Part shown: positions 1 through 5,990 of the stretch, one piece after another
Layout: the number at the start of each line of letters is the position of its first letter
Numbering within the stretch: position 1 is the stretch's first letter
Assembly: GCA_903837445.1 (NCBI GenBank)
Contig: CAILUR010000115.1
Location: forward strand, 1 to 6,000
Direction of reading: 5' to 3'
Length of the DNA stretch: 6,000 bases
Source of the DNA: an uncultured bacterium
GTDB lineage: Bacteria; Oederibacteriota; PGYV01; CAILUR01
Translations under genes and position numbers: made by a program
The notes under the pieces: generated by a model
What the model saw: only the letters and a program-made list of their open reading frames with translations
Database searches by the model: none
Told to the model about the DNA's origin: nothing

Positions 1-225
1 ACAACCGAGATATTGGATTACCCGCACTATACGAGGCCGCGCGAGTTCGCGGGAATGAATGTACCTGAAGTGCTTTTTTCTGGAAATCACGCAGAAATTA
101 AGAAGTGGAGAGCGAGAAAAGCGCTTGAGAAAACATATAAAAACAGACCGGATCTTTTAGATACGGCAAAATTGACAAAAGAGCAAAAAGCAATGCTGGA
201 AAGCATTAAGAAAGGAGAAACTTAA
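1..225 (+). CDS. trmD: tRNA (guanine-N1)-methyltransferase TrmD, C-terminal part (5' end outside window)
   Basis: Only the last 74 codons are present and the reading frame is open to the left edge, so the start lies upstream of the window. TrmD uses S-adenosylmethionine to methylate N1 of G37 in tRNAs, which prevents +1 frameshifting at proline and other codons. The visible part carries the family's signature: DYPHYTRP at residues 6-13 of the fragment, followed by the GMNVPEVLFSGNHAEI block and the KKWR/RPDLL helical region of the tRNA-binding C-terminal domain. By my recollection of the E. coli protein, the catalytic Asp (about position 169) lies just before the first base here. The tail ends in a charged helix, as is usual for TrmD. 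The stop at 223-225 is one base before the rplS start, and the rplS ribosome binding site lies inside trmD, so the two are translationally coupled as in the common rpsP-rimM-trmD-rplS operon. Confidence 0.95.
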   Translation, partial: TTEILDYPHYTRPREFAGMNVPEVLFSGNHAEIKKWRARKALEKTYKNRPDLLDTAKLTKEQKAMLESIKKGET

Positions 226-226
226 A

Positions 227-709
227 ATGCATCAGTTAATAGAGTTGATTGAGAAAAAGAATCAGAAAAAGGGAAGAGAGTCATCGAAACTTACTATAGG
301 AAGCACCGTGAAGGTGAACTTTCGAATAGTAGAAGTGAGCAAAGAAAGGATACAGGCCTTTGAGGGAATTATTATTGCCAAAAAGGGAACGGGGCTCAAT
401 GAAATGATAACCGTTAGAAAAATATCCTTTGGCGGGATAGGCGTGGAAAGAACTTTTCCACTTCACTCCCCTGTAGTAGAATCAATAAAAGTATTGAAAC
501 CAGGGCAGACAAAGAGAGCCAAGCTATACTATATTCGCGATAATTTTGGACGCAAGGCCAAGAAGCAGACAATGAAGTTCGAAGACGAGTCGCGTAAAGA
601 TGGCGAAATGGCTATTACAAAAGAAGAGACAGGGCTTGTGATAGATGTAGTAGTAACCAAGGCAGTCAACCCGCTGAAAGCGGCGAAGCGGTCTGTAAAA
701 GGAAAATAA
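227..709 (+). CDS. rplS: 50S ribosomal protein L19 with C-terminal extension
   Basis: L19 sits at the 30S-50S interface of the ribosome. The family core is clear: VKVNFRIVE (28-36), ERIQAFEGIIIAKKGTGLNE (40-59), TVRKIS (62-67), GVERTFPLHSP (72-82), and KRAKLYYIRD with NFGRKAKK (96-113). Two things are odd. The loop reads KISFGGIGVER, one residue longer than the usual KISxGVGVER. The protein is 160 residues against roughly 115-120 for typical bacterial L19. The extra ~45 residues (about 115-160) hold an acidic stretch, a short hydrophobic strand (GLVIDVVVT, 136-144) and a basic end (KAAKRSVKGK). The ATG is supported by AAAGGAG at 211-217, nine bases upstream and inside trmD, with a one-base intergenic gap. 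This is the last gene of the operon before the terminator at 754-791. Confidence 0.97.
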   Translation: MHQLIELIEKKNQKKGRESSKLTIGSTVKVNFRIVEVSKERIQAFEGIIIAKKGTGLNEMITVRKISFGGIGVERTFPLHSPVVESIKVLKPGQTKRAKLYYIRDNFGRKAKKQTMKFEDESRKDGEMAITKEETGLVIDVVVTKAVNPLKAAKRSVKGK

Positions 710-753
710 AAGGATTTCATTCCGTTTTGTTTATGCGGGGTGTAAATATAGAC

Positions 754-791
754 AAAGGCGGAGCCGTGCTTATGGTTCCGCCTTTTCTTTT
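754..791 (+). terminator. Rho-independent terminator of the trmD-rplS operon
   Basis: A 12-bp stem (754-765 with 774-785, one G-U wobble, otherwise fully paired) with an 8-base loop is followed by TCTTTT. The stem core is GC-rich (GGCGGAGCC against GGTTCCGCC), which stands out from the AT-rich surroundings. It lies 44 bases after the rplS stop and ends transcription of the ribosomal operon before the reductase gene. Confidence 0.9.
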
Positions 792-801
792 ATAAAAGAA
801 A
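784..801. promoter_or_regulatory. 18-bp perfect palindrome upstream of the reductase gene (possible operator)
   Basis: TTTCTTTTATAAAAGAAA is its own reverse complement over all 18 bases. It overlaps the last bases of the rplS terminator stem and its T-run, and ends 27 bases before the reductase ATG. It contains TATAAA (791-796), which could act as a -10 element, but I see no convincing -35 at the right distance. It may be a regulator binding site at the reductase promoter. The T-run of the terminator supplies part of the symmetry, so chance is not excluded. It does not match a Fur, PerR or Rex box that I recognise. Confidence 0.35.
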
Positions 802-828
802 GTTATTTGTGATTAAAAAGAGGAAAAA

Positions 829-2001
829 ATGCGCGTAATAATAATCGGAAATGGAGTTGCTGGAATAACAGCGGCAGAGACAGTAAGAAAGAATAATTCA
901 GAATGTGAGATATTAATACTCAGCGCAGATAAATTTCCTTATTATTCCAGGCCACGGCTTATTGAGTATCTGGGTGGAAAAATAAGTGTACGGCAACTGA
1001 TTATACATGGCAATGAATGGTATGAAGGCAAAAATATTAAAATTAAAATATGTGCTTTAGTCAAAAAAATAGACTGTAAAAACAACACCATAACTACGGC
1101 AGAAGGACTGGAACTTAATTATGATTATTTGGTCATAGCCTCGGGCGCAGTTCCGTTTGTGCCTGATTTCCCAGGAACGGATGCTGAGGGAGTATTTACG
1201 CTTAGGTCCATAGAAGATGCGGATGCGATAATGACCTATGCCAAAGGAAAAAAGAAAGCGGCTATTTTAGGTGGAGGACTTTTGGGTATAGAGGCTGCCA
1301 TTAGCATGATTTCGCTGGTAAATGAGGTAACTGTGATTGAGACCTTTGATAGGCTACTTCAAAGACAATTGGATGCTGAAGGCGCACAGATGCTTAAAAA
1401 TATGCTTGAAGCAAAAGGACTGAAATTCTTAATTGGAAAAAAAACTGAGAAAATTATAAAAAAAGAAAATGGGCTTGGACTTATATTTAAAGATGGTACT
1501 GAACTTGATACAGAAGTAATGCTTGTTTCAGCTGGCATAAGACCAGCTGTCACGCTTGCCAAAGAGGCTGGACTTGAAGTAAATAAAGGAATTGTGGTGG
1601 ATGATTTTATGAGGACGGCGATTGCAAATGTCTTTGCTTGTGGAGATGTGGCTGAACATAAAGGCAAACTCTACGGAATATGGCCTGTTGCGAAAGATCA
1701 GGGATATTTCTGTGGCACAAATGTAACGGGGCAAGGAGTGAGTTATCCAGGGAGTTTTGTATCTACTCGACTAAAAGTGGCTGGGATAGAGGTCGCCTCG
1801 CTGGGAAACATTGAAGAGGAAGATGGAGTAGAGATCATAACTAAAAAAGATGAGCCAGCAGGTATATATAAAAAATTATTTTTAAAAGAGAATAAACTCA
1901 TAGGCGCTATTCTTTTGGGAGATGCTGCTGCTGGAGCAAAATTGCAAGGGTTCATTAAATCTCAGGAAGATATGACCTTTTTAAAATCACAACTTATTTA
2001 A
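829..2001 (+). CDS. FAD-dependent NADH:rubredoxin oxidoreductase-like protein
   Basis: A cytoplasmic pyridine-nucleotide-disulfide-oxidoreductase-fold flavoprotein of 390 residues. Dinucleotide-binding motifs appear in the expected order: GNGVAG (7-12) for the FAD ADP moiety, YYSRPRL (38-44), IASGAVP (103-109), GGGLLG (148-153) for NAD(P)H, with acidic E171 at the end of the next strand favouring NADH, and ACGD (270-273) contacting the flavin ribityl chain. There is no CxxC and no SxxxC cysteine near residue 40, which argues against thioredoxin reductase, lipoamide dehydrogenase and CoA-disulfide reductase. The blocks RPRLIEYL, QRQLDAEGA and KDQGYFCG resemble clostridial NADH:rubredoxin oxidoreductase and the N-terminal domain of NirB. 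No rubredoxin domain is fused at the C-terminus. The likely role is passing NADH electrons to rubredoxin or a similar carrier for O2 or peroxide reduction; the partner is not in this window. The ATG is preceded by AGAGGA at about 819-824. Alternative: NADH oxidase or ferredoxin reductase of the same family. Confidence 0.85.
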   Translation: MRVIIIGNGVAGITAAETVRKNNSECEILILSADKFPYYSRPRLIEYLGGKISVRQLIIHGNEWYEGKNIKIKICALVKKIDCKNNTITTAEGLELNYDYLVIASGAVPFVPDFPGTDAEGVFTLRSIEDADAIMTYAKGKKKAAILGGGLLGIEAAISMISLVNEVTVIETFDRLLQRQLDAEGAQMLKNMLEAKGLKFLIGKKTEKIIKKENGLGLIFKDGTELDTEVMLVSAGIRPAVTLAKEAGLEVNKGIVVDDFMRTAIANVFACGDVAEHKGKLYGIWPVAKDQGYFCGTNVTGQGVSYPGSFVSTRLKVAGIEVASLGNIEEEDGVEIITKKDEPAGIYKKLFLKENKLIGAILLGDAAAGAKLQGFIKSQEDMTFLKSQLI

Positions 2002-2003
2002 AA

Positions 2004-2028
2004 TTATTTTTTATATATTGAAAAATAA
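2004..2028. terminator. AT-only inverted repeat between convergent genes (weak bidirectional terminator candidate)
   Basis: TTATTTTT (2004-2011) and AAAAATAA (2021-2028) pair perfectly over 8 bp around a 9-base loop. It sits where the reductase and the transporter genes converge with only 2 bp between stop codons, so some terminator is expected here. Being A/T only and inside the transporter's last codons, the hairpin would be weak. Confidence 0.25.
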
Positions 2029-3173
2029 ATAGCAAAAGGGGCTGCGGTTATTAAAAGCATTATGGCCTTGATACCACCTACTGGAAAATACTGAATAAAT
2101 AAAACAAATAAACCAAGTATAAAAATTCTCCCGATTGCAATGGGGACATCCCTTGCCACAATATATTCCATTTTCTTCTCGTGTGCATTCATATCAAGCG
2201 CTATTGTGTCAAAGGCATGTGCGGACAAAGGAATCCTTATGAGATAGTCGGCTACCCCAGCAATTATGCCATAAATAAGTAATGTGGAAAATTCAATCTT
2301 TATCATTAAGGCAAGCGTGGCTAAAAGATATAAAAAACTGCCTATGAGGACATAACTTGCTCTTTTGTGTGGTTTAGAAAATTTCCCAATGATATAAGAA
2401 GAACAGATGGTTATGACAGATACGATGAGGGCATACTTACCAAAAGAAAACTCACTGCCTGTGGACTTGTAAACAAGGATTCCAACGAGAAACAGGGAAA
2501 TAGTATCTTTGGCAGCCAACCAAAAATAGGCCCACATAGTGCCGCGCCATTGTTTGCTTCCTCCAAAGATAAGCGATGCTACCTTATAGGTAGTTTTAAT
2601 AGGTCCGGATTTCAATCCAGAAGAAAGAATACTTGAAATAAGAAAGAAAATTACTGAAGCAATAAATATAATATAGTAGCCTTTAAAATCAGGGACAGAA
2701 AAAGTGATATACCCAGCGGCAAAAGGCGCCACAAGTGCACTCGCTCCGCTTAAGATAGACATATTGGCATAAAATTTATCTCTGTTTTCAGTAGAGGTAT
2801 AGTCAAATATTAATATATGAAGTCCAAAAAAATAAAATCCCATACCTAAGCCCTTTATTAAACCCAGTAGAACTAAGTTAAAGGGGTGAGTAATGTCTTT
2901 ATTCAAGAGCAAAACTACAATATAGAAAAGGATATAAAAATAAATGCCGAGTTTATATATGTTTAATCTGTCGGTTTTCTGTCCCCATAAACCCGCCAGG
3001 TAGAAAACAAAGGGGATTACTATATATCCAGAAACCATATAAAGGGTCAATAACATAAAACTTTCTTTTAATTTCCATATATAAATGTTTACAAAGACAT
3101 CAGATAGGGCTGAAGCGAGTGTGAAGAAGCCAACTATGGATAGAAGTGTTTTTATATTTTTTTCTTTTTTCAT
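2004..3173 (-). CDS. Major facilitator superfamily (MFS) transporter, substrate unknown
   Basis: An integral inner-membrane protein of 389 residues with about twelve hydrophobic helices arranged 6+6, roughly at residues 9-33, 39-63 and 75-90, then three more before a hydrophilic central loop near the GLKSGPIKTTYK segment, then six in the second half. A degenerate MFS motif A is visible after helix 2 (GLWGQKTDRLNIYKLG, 61-76). The overall pattern resembles the uncharacterised MFS proteins of Bacillus YqgE type, and nothing in the sequence tells the substrate. The frame stays open upstream to a TTG at 3227, which would add 18 residues. I chose the ATG at 3171-3173 because it is followed by MKKEKNIK, a normal start for this family, and because a strong promoter places the transcription start at this ATG. 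There is no Shine-Dalgarno sequence before either start. It is convergent with the reductase gene and divergent from the HD-hydrolase operon. Confidence 0.85.
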   Translation of the reverse strand: MKKEKNIKTLLSIVGFFTLASALSDVFVNIYIWKLKESFMLLTLYMVSGYIVIPFVFYLAGLWGQKTDRLNIYKLGIYFYILFYIVVLLLNKDITHPFNLVLLGLIKGLGMGFYFFGLHILIFDYTSTENRDKFYANMSILSGASALVAPFAAGYITFSVPDFKGYYIIFIASVIFFLISSILSSGLKSGPIKTTYKVASLIFGGSKQWRGTMWAYFWLAAKDTISLFLVGILVYKSTGSEFSFGKYALIVSVITICSSYIIGKFSKPHKRASYVLIGSFLYLLATLALMIKIEFSTLLIYGIIAGVADYLIRIPLSAHAFDTIALDMNAHEKKMEYIVARDVPIAIGRIFILGLFVLFIQYFPVGGIKAIMLLITAAPFAIYFSIYKK

Positions 3174-3180
3174 GGTGGTT

Positions 3181-3209
3181 ATTATATGGCTTAAACGTGT
3201 AAATGACAA
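3181..3209 (-). promoter_or_regulatory. Sigma-70-type promoter of the MFS gene, predicted leaderless transcript
   Basis: Read on the minus strand: TTGTCA (3209-3204), a 17-base spacer, then a perfect TATAAT (3186-3181). Seven bases (AACCACC) separate the -10 box from the ATG at 3173, so transcription should begin at or within a base of the A of the start codon. The absence of any Shine-Dalgarno sequence fits a leaderless mRNA. Confidence 0.7.
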
Positions 3210-3282
3210 GAGAAAACGAATATTCAAGGGTTTTTATGAAAAAATCTTTTTATAAAATGTTTATTCGGGCGGGTATGTAGAA

Positions 3283-3311
3283 TTGACAAAGAAAAATGCA
3301 TGTATTATAAT
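3283..3311 (+). promoter_or_regulatory. Perfect-consensus sigma-70 promoter for the HD-PUR-mntP operon
   Basis: TTGACA (3283-3288) and TATAAT (3306-3311) both match the housekeeping consensus exactly, with the optimal 17-base spacer. The start of transcription would be about 3317-3321, giving a leader of some 60 bases before the GTG at 3381. It should drive all four downstream genes, since no terminator is seen among them. Confidence 0.85.
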
Positions 3312-3380
3312 TATTTGTTTATGGTATGTATATGAAAATGAGAATAAATCAGTTAAACGCAGAATTGTTTTGGAGGGAAA

Positions 3381-4022
3381 GTGAGTAAAGCAATAAGTGA
3401 AATTATGGAAATTGTTGAAATGCGAATGAATAAGGTCAGAGGCAGTCATGATCTTGAACATACAAAACGAGTATATACTATGGCTGTTAAGTTGGCAAAA
3501 AAAGAGAAAGCCGATTTGAATATAGTAAAACTTTCAGCGATACTTCACGATATTGCCAGACATAAAGAGGATTTAAGCAAGGGCCGCTTATGCCACGCCA
3601 AAGTCGGTGCTGAAACTGCCAGAAAAATTTTGAATAAGGCAGGTTTTAAAATAAAGGTAATAAATGATGTATGCCACTGCATAAGAACTCATAGATTTAG
3701 GGATAATTATATGCCTGAAACAATTGAAGCAAAAGTGCTTTTTGATGCGGACAAATTAGATTCCATAGGTGCCATAGGAATTGGCAGAGCTTTTTTATTT
3801 GCTGGAGAAGTGGGAGCAGCTCTTAATAATAAGGCGCTGGATATAGCGAAGACAAAACCGTATACAGAAGAAGACACCGCATACAGGGAATATATGGTAA
3901 AATTAAGATATATAAAGGATAAGTTATTCACAAAAACAGGAAAAAAAATGGCTAGCGATAGACATTCTTTTATGAAAACTTTTTTTAAAAGATTTGCTCT
4001 GGAATGCGCGAGTAAAAAGTGA
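3381..4022 (+). CDS. HD-domain metal-dependent phosphohydrolase (YpgQ/YedJ-like)
   Basis: A soluble 213-residue HD-superfamily protein. The metal-binding signature is complete: H27 in GSHDLEHTKRV, H56-D57 in AILHDIARHKE, and D124 in DADKLDSIGAIGIGR. H72 (CHAKVG) and H99/H104 (CHCIRTHRF) are the additional histidines typical of this subgroup. The DADKLDSIGAIGIGR block with the AxxHxxxGA and IRxH spacing matches the YpgQ/YedJ family, some members of which hydrolyse nucleotides or pyrophosphate; the actual substrate here is unknown. Length agrees with the family. The GTG start is chosen because GGAGG (3372-3376) lies four bases upstream; the next in-frame ATG at 3405 has no such site. It is the first gene of a rightward operon, expressed from the promoter at 3283-3311. 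Confidence 0.88.
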   Translation: MSKAISEIMEIVEMRMNKVRGSHDLEHTKRVYTMAVKLAKKEKADLNIVKLSAILHDIARHKEDLSKGRLCHAKVGAETARKILNKAGFKIKVINDVCHCIRTHRFRDNYMPETIEAKVLFDADKLDSIGAIGIGRAFLFAGEVGAALNNKALDIAKTKPYTEEDTAYREYMVKLRYIKDKLFTKTGKKMASDRHSFMKTFFKRFALECASKK

Positions 4023-4039
4023 TAAAAAATGGAGGAAAT

Positions 4040-4351
4040 ATGAAAAAGAAAATTACAAAGAAAAAGATGGTAGTCGCATTAAAAAATGAGCACAAAGTAG
4101 TAACAACAGACAAAAATCTGATTTATCTCGGCTCTTTGGACACGGCCGATCGCAGATATTTTGTAGAAGTAAGAAAAACCGATGCGGGGACATTTTTAAA
4201 TATAAGTGAAGCGAAAATTCCTGGAGATGTAAAGGATGAACAGAGAATTGCTGTGCCGCTTAAATTCTTAAAAGAATTTCACAAAATGATTAAAGGCGCA
4301 TACATTTCTACGCACAATGCTTTTTCTGAAGATAAAATTAAGAAGTTTTAA
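4040..4351 (+). CDS. Small PUR-like (DUF3276-type) putative nucleic-acid-binding protein
   Basis: A basic protein of 103 residues with a lysine-rich N-terminus (MKKKITKKK). Residues 38-84 look like one PUR repeat: a strand RRYFVEVRKTD, a turn with Gly, a second strand TFLNISEAK, then basic residues and RIAVPLKFLKEFHKMI, matching the pattern RxYxxVxxxxxGxxLxIxE...RIxVPxxxxxxFxxxL of Pur-alpha and bacterial DUF3276 proteins. PUR proteins bind single-stranded DNA or RNA, usually as dimers when they carry one repeat. The family assignment is from pattern memory and is moderate. The ATG at 4040 is chosen because GGAGG (4031-4035) lies four bases before it; a GTG at 4019 overlapping the previous stop would add seven residues but has no better site. 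It follows the HD gene by 17 bases. Confidence 0.55.
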   Translation: MKKKITKKKMVVALKNEHKVVTTDKNLIYLGSLDTADRRYFVEVRKTDAGTFLNISEAKIPGDVKDEQRIAVPLKFLKEFHKMIKGAYISTHNAFSEDKIKKF

Positions 4352-4399
4352 TATATAAAAACCACTAAAAAAAGTGTAGTTAATTAGGAGTTTGTTTAA

Positions 4400-4962
4400 A
4401 TGGATTTTTTGACAATGGTTGTTGTGGGGATAGGACTATCTATGGATGCCCTTGCGGTGTCTATTTGCGGTGGTATGACTGCGCGGGACAGGTATTTGCA
4501 AAGAGCGCTTGTGTTTGGCGTCGCTTTTGGATTTTTCCAGTTTTTTATGGTATTTTTAGGTTGGTCTGCAGGGACGGGGATTATTTTAGTTGTAAAAAAG
4601 TTTGCTCCTTGGATTGCGTTTGGTCTTTTAATGTTAGTGGGCGGAAAAATGTTTTTTGAAGCTTTTAAACCTGAAGAAAAAAAATATGGTATAGATGCTT
4701 TTGATTTAAAAATTTTGCTCACCCTTTCTGTTGCGACCAGTATTGATGCCCTTGCAGTAGGAATGAGCTTTGCTTTTCTATATGAAAAAATTTTGATTTG
4801 GCCGGCTTTGTTAATAGGTGCTGTGACACTTGTGATTTCTTTTATAGGCGCTATTTTGGGAAAAAAATAGGTACTCTTTTAGGTAATAAGGTTGAAATTG
4901 TCGGAGGGCTTATACTTATCGCGATAGGAATAAAAATACTCTTTGAACACTTGGCAAAATAA
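4400..4962 (+). CDS. mntP: Manganese efflux pump MntP, frame interrupted near the 3' end
   Basis: MntP (formerly YebN/DUF204) is a six-helix inner-membrane exporter of Mn(II). The two-repeat architecture is clear: SMDALAVS around D16 and SIDALAVG around D116, the paired acidic residues in helices 1 and 4 needed for transport, plus GLLMLVGGKMFFEAF after helix 3. The uninterrupted frame stops at TAG 4868-4870 after 156 residues, which removes the last helix. In the -1 frame the sequence runs on from ATA 4867 to TAA 4960-4962 as IGTLLGNKVEIVGGL and then a hydrophobic helix ending in EHLAK, which is the normal MntP C-terminus. The joined product would be 187 residues, essentially the length of the E. 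coli protein (188). The frame break lies in seven A's at 4861-4867. AGGAG at 4386-4390 supports the start. The 48-base gap upstream is too short to hold a yybP-ykoY manganese riboswitch. Confidence 0.88.
4861..4870 (+). other. A AAA AAA TAG: frameshift point in mntP
   Basis: In the zero frame the codons are GGA AAA AAA TAG, so the A-run forms an X XXY YYZ slippery heptamer placed directly before a stop. A -1 slip, or one added A in the transcript, restores the conserved MntP ending. I see no convincing stimulatory hairpin within the next 40 bases and no strong Shine-Dalgarno-like element upstream, so a plain one-base deletion is equally or more likely. Confidence 0.75.
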
Positions 4963-4985
4963 TCAGCTAAATATAAGGATATAAA

Positions 4986-5990
4986 ATGTTTGAAAATATA
5001 AAAACAACTCTGCGTGCTTTATGGAATCCTGCTATGTATCACGGTTTGGGAAAAGGTAAAAATTATTTTGAGGGTTGGTTTTATAAATGTGTCGATAAAA
5101 ATGGTGAAAATATTTTTGCGATAATTCCAGGGGTATCGTTTGGCGGAATTGAATCGGATAAGCATTCTTTTATTCAAGTGTTAAATGGAATTACAGGGCA
5201 GGTCCATTATTTTATTTATAAGTTTGAAGATTTCTCCGGTTCAAAAAAAGATTTTGAAATACGCATAGGTGCAAATGTTTTTAGCAGGGAAGGAATCAAA
5301 CTTGACATTGATAAAGATGGAGTTGCTATAAAAGGAGAACTAAAATTTGAAGGGCTAAAACCTTGGCCGGTATCATTTTTATCACCGGGAATAATGGGCT
5401 GGTATGCGTTTGTCCCGTTTATGCAGTGTTATCACGGAGTCTTAAGTATGGACCATGTTATCAATGGAAGTCTTTCATATAATAATAATACAATTGATTT
5501 TACCTCGGGGCGTGGTTATACGGAAAAGGACTGGGGACAGGCATTTCCAGAGAGTTGGATATGGATGCAGTCAAACCATTTTGATTCTCCTGAAGTATCT
5601 CTCACAGCATCAATTGCAAAAATACCATGGCTGGGAAATTATTTTACTGGTTACATTGCTGGGCTATTGTATAAAGGCAAACTATACAGGTTTACTACAT
5701 ATAATGGTGCTGTATTGGAAAAAATAACTTTTCAGGAAAATGTTTTGCGAATGAACTTTATCGATAAGGATTATGTACTTGAAATAGAAACTGGGCACGC
5801 TGGAGGTGGGAATCTTAAGGCGCCTTTACCCAAGACCGGTATGAAAGGAAGAGTAAACGAGAGCCTTAAATCCATAGTGAGAATAAAGCTTTTTAAAAAG
5901 AACGGGGAGCTTATATATGAAGGAAAAGGGCTAAATACAGGACTTGAAATTAATGGCGATATTGAACGACTTATTAAGGGTCTGGAATAA
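4986..5990 (+). CDS. Tocopherol cyclase family protein (function unknown)
   Basis: A 334-residue protein with hallmarks of the tocopherol cyclase (VTE1/slr1737) family: NYFEGWFYK near the N-terminus (26-34) and the diagnostic GYTEKDWGQAFPESWIWMQSNHF block (177-199), which corresponds to GYxEKxWGxxFPxxWxWxQxN in plant and cyanobacterial enzymes. True tocopherol cyclases close the chroman ring of vitamin E. Divergent relatives occur in many non-photosynthetic bacteria with no known substrate, and no tocopherol or quinone genes are seen here, so cyclase activity is not implied. The fold is two lipocalin-like beta-barrel halves, which fits the strand-rich sequence. No signal peptide is evident; the N-terminus (MFENIKTTLRALWNP) is amphipathic. 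AAGGAT at about 4975-4980 serves as the ribosome binding site. It is the last visible gene of the operon, 23 bases after the restored mntP stop. Confidence 0.85.
   Translation: MFENIKTTLRALWNPAMYHGLGKGKNYFEGWFYKCVDKNGENIFAIIPGVSFGGIESDKHSFIQVLNGITGQVHYFIYKFEDFSGSKKDFEIRIGANVFSREGIKLDIDKDGVAIKGELKFEGLKPWPVSFLSPGIMGWYAFVPFMQCYHGVLSMDHVINGSLSYNNNTIDFTSGRGYTEKDWGQAFPESWIWMQSNHFDSPEVSLTASIAKIPWLGNYFTGYIAGLLYKGKLYRFTTYNGAVLEKITFQENVLRMNFIDKDYVLEIETGHAGGGNLKAPLPKTGMKGRVNESLKSIVRIKLFKKNGELIYEGKGLNTGLEINGDIERLIKGLE

Noticed and set aside
1359..1667. Long open frame on the minus strand within the reductase gene
   Set aside because: It is a shadow of the well-supported plus-strand gene, with low-complexity Ser/Pro/Phe composition and no family resemblance.
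3174..3227. Upstream TTG start adding 18 residues to the MFS transporter
   Set aside because: No ribosome binding site, and the promoter at 3181-3209 would leave this part untranscribed.
3236..3280. Fourteen-codon ORF in the divergent intergenic region
   Set aside because: It lies upstream of the rightward promoter, has no ribosome binding site and is within chance expectation.
3305..3319. PerR-like box TTATAATTATTTGTT near the HD operon promoter
   Set aside because: Only the first half-site matches, and it is explained by the -10 hexamer; the second half agrees at just three of seven positions.
4019..4039. GTG start of the PUR-like gene overlapping the HD gene stop
   Set aside because: The ATG at 4040 has a clear GGAGG in front of it; the seven extra residues include that site itself.
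4360..4385. Possible terminator hairpin between the PUR-like gene and mntP (CCACT and AGTG arms)
   Set aside because: Only about four pairs around an A-run with no T-run after it; too weak to stop transcription.
4871..4911. Stimulatory RNA hairpin for frameshifting downstream of the mntP A-run
   Set aside because: I found only a short direct repeat of AGGTA and no stable stem of useful length.
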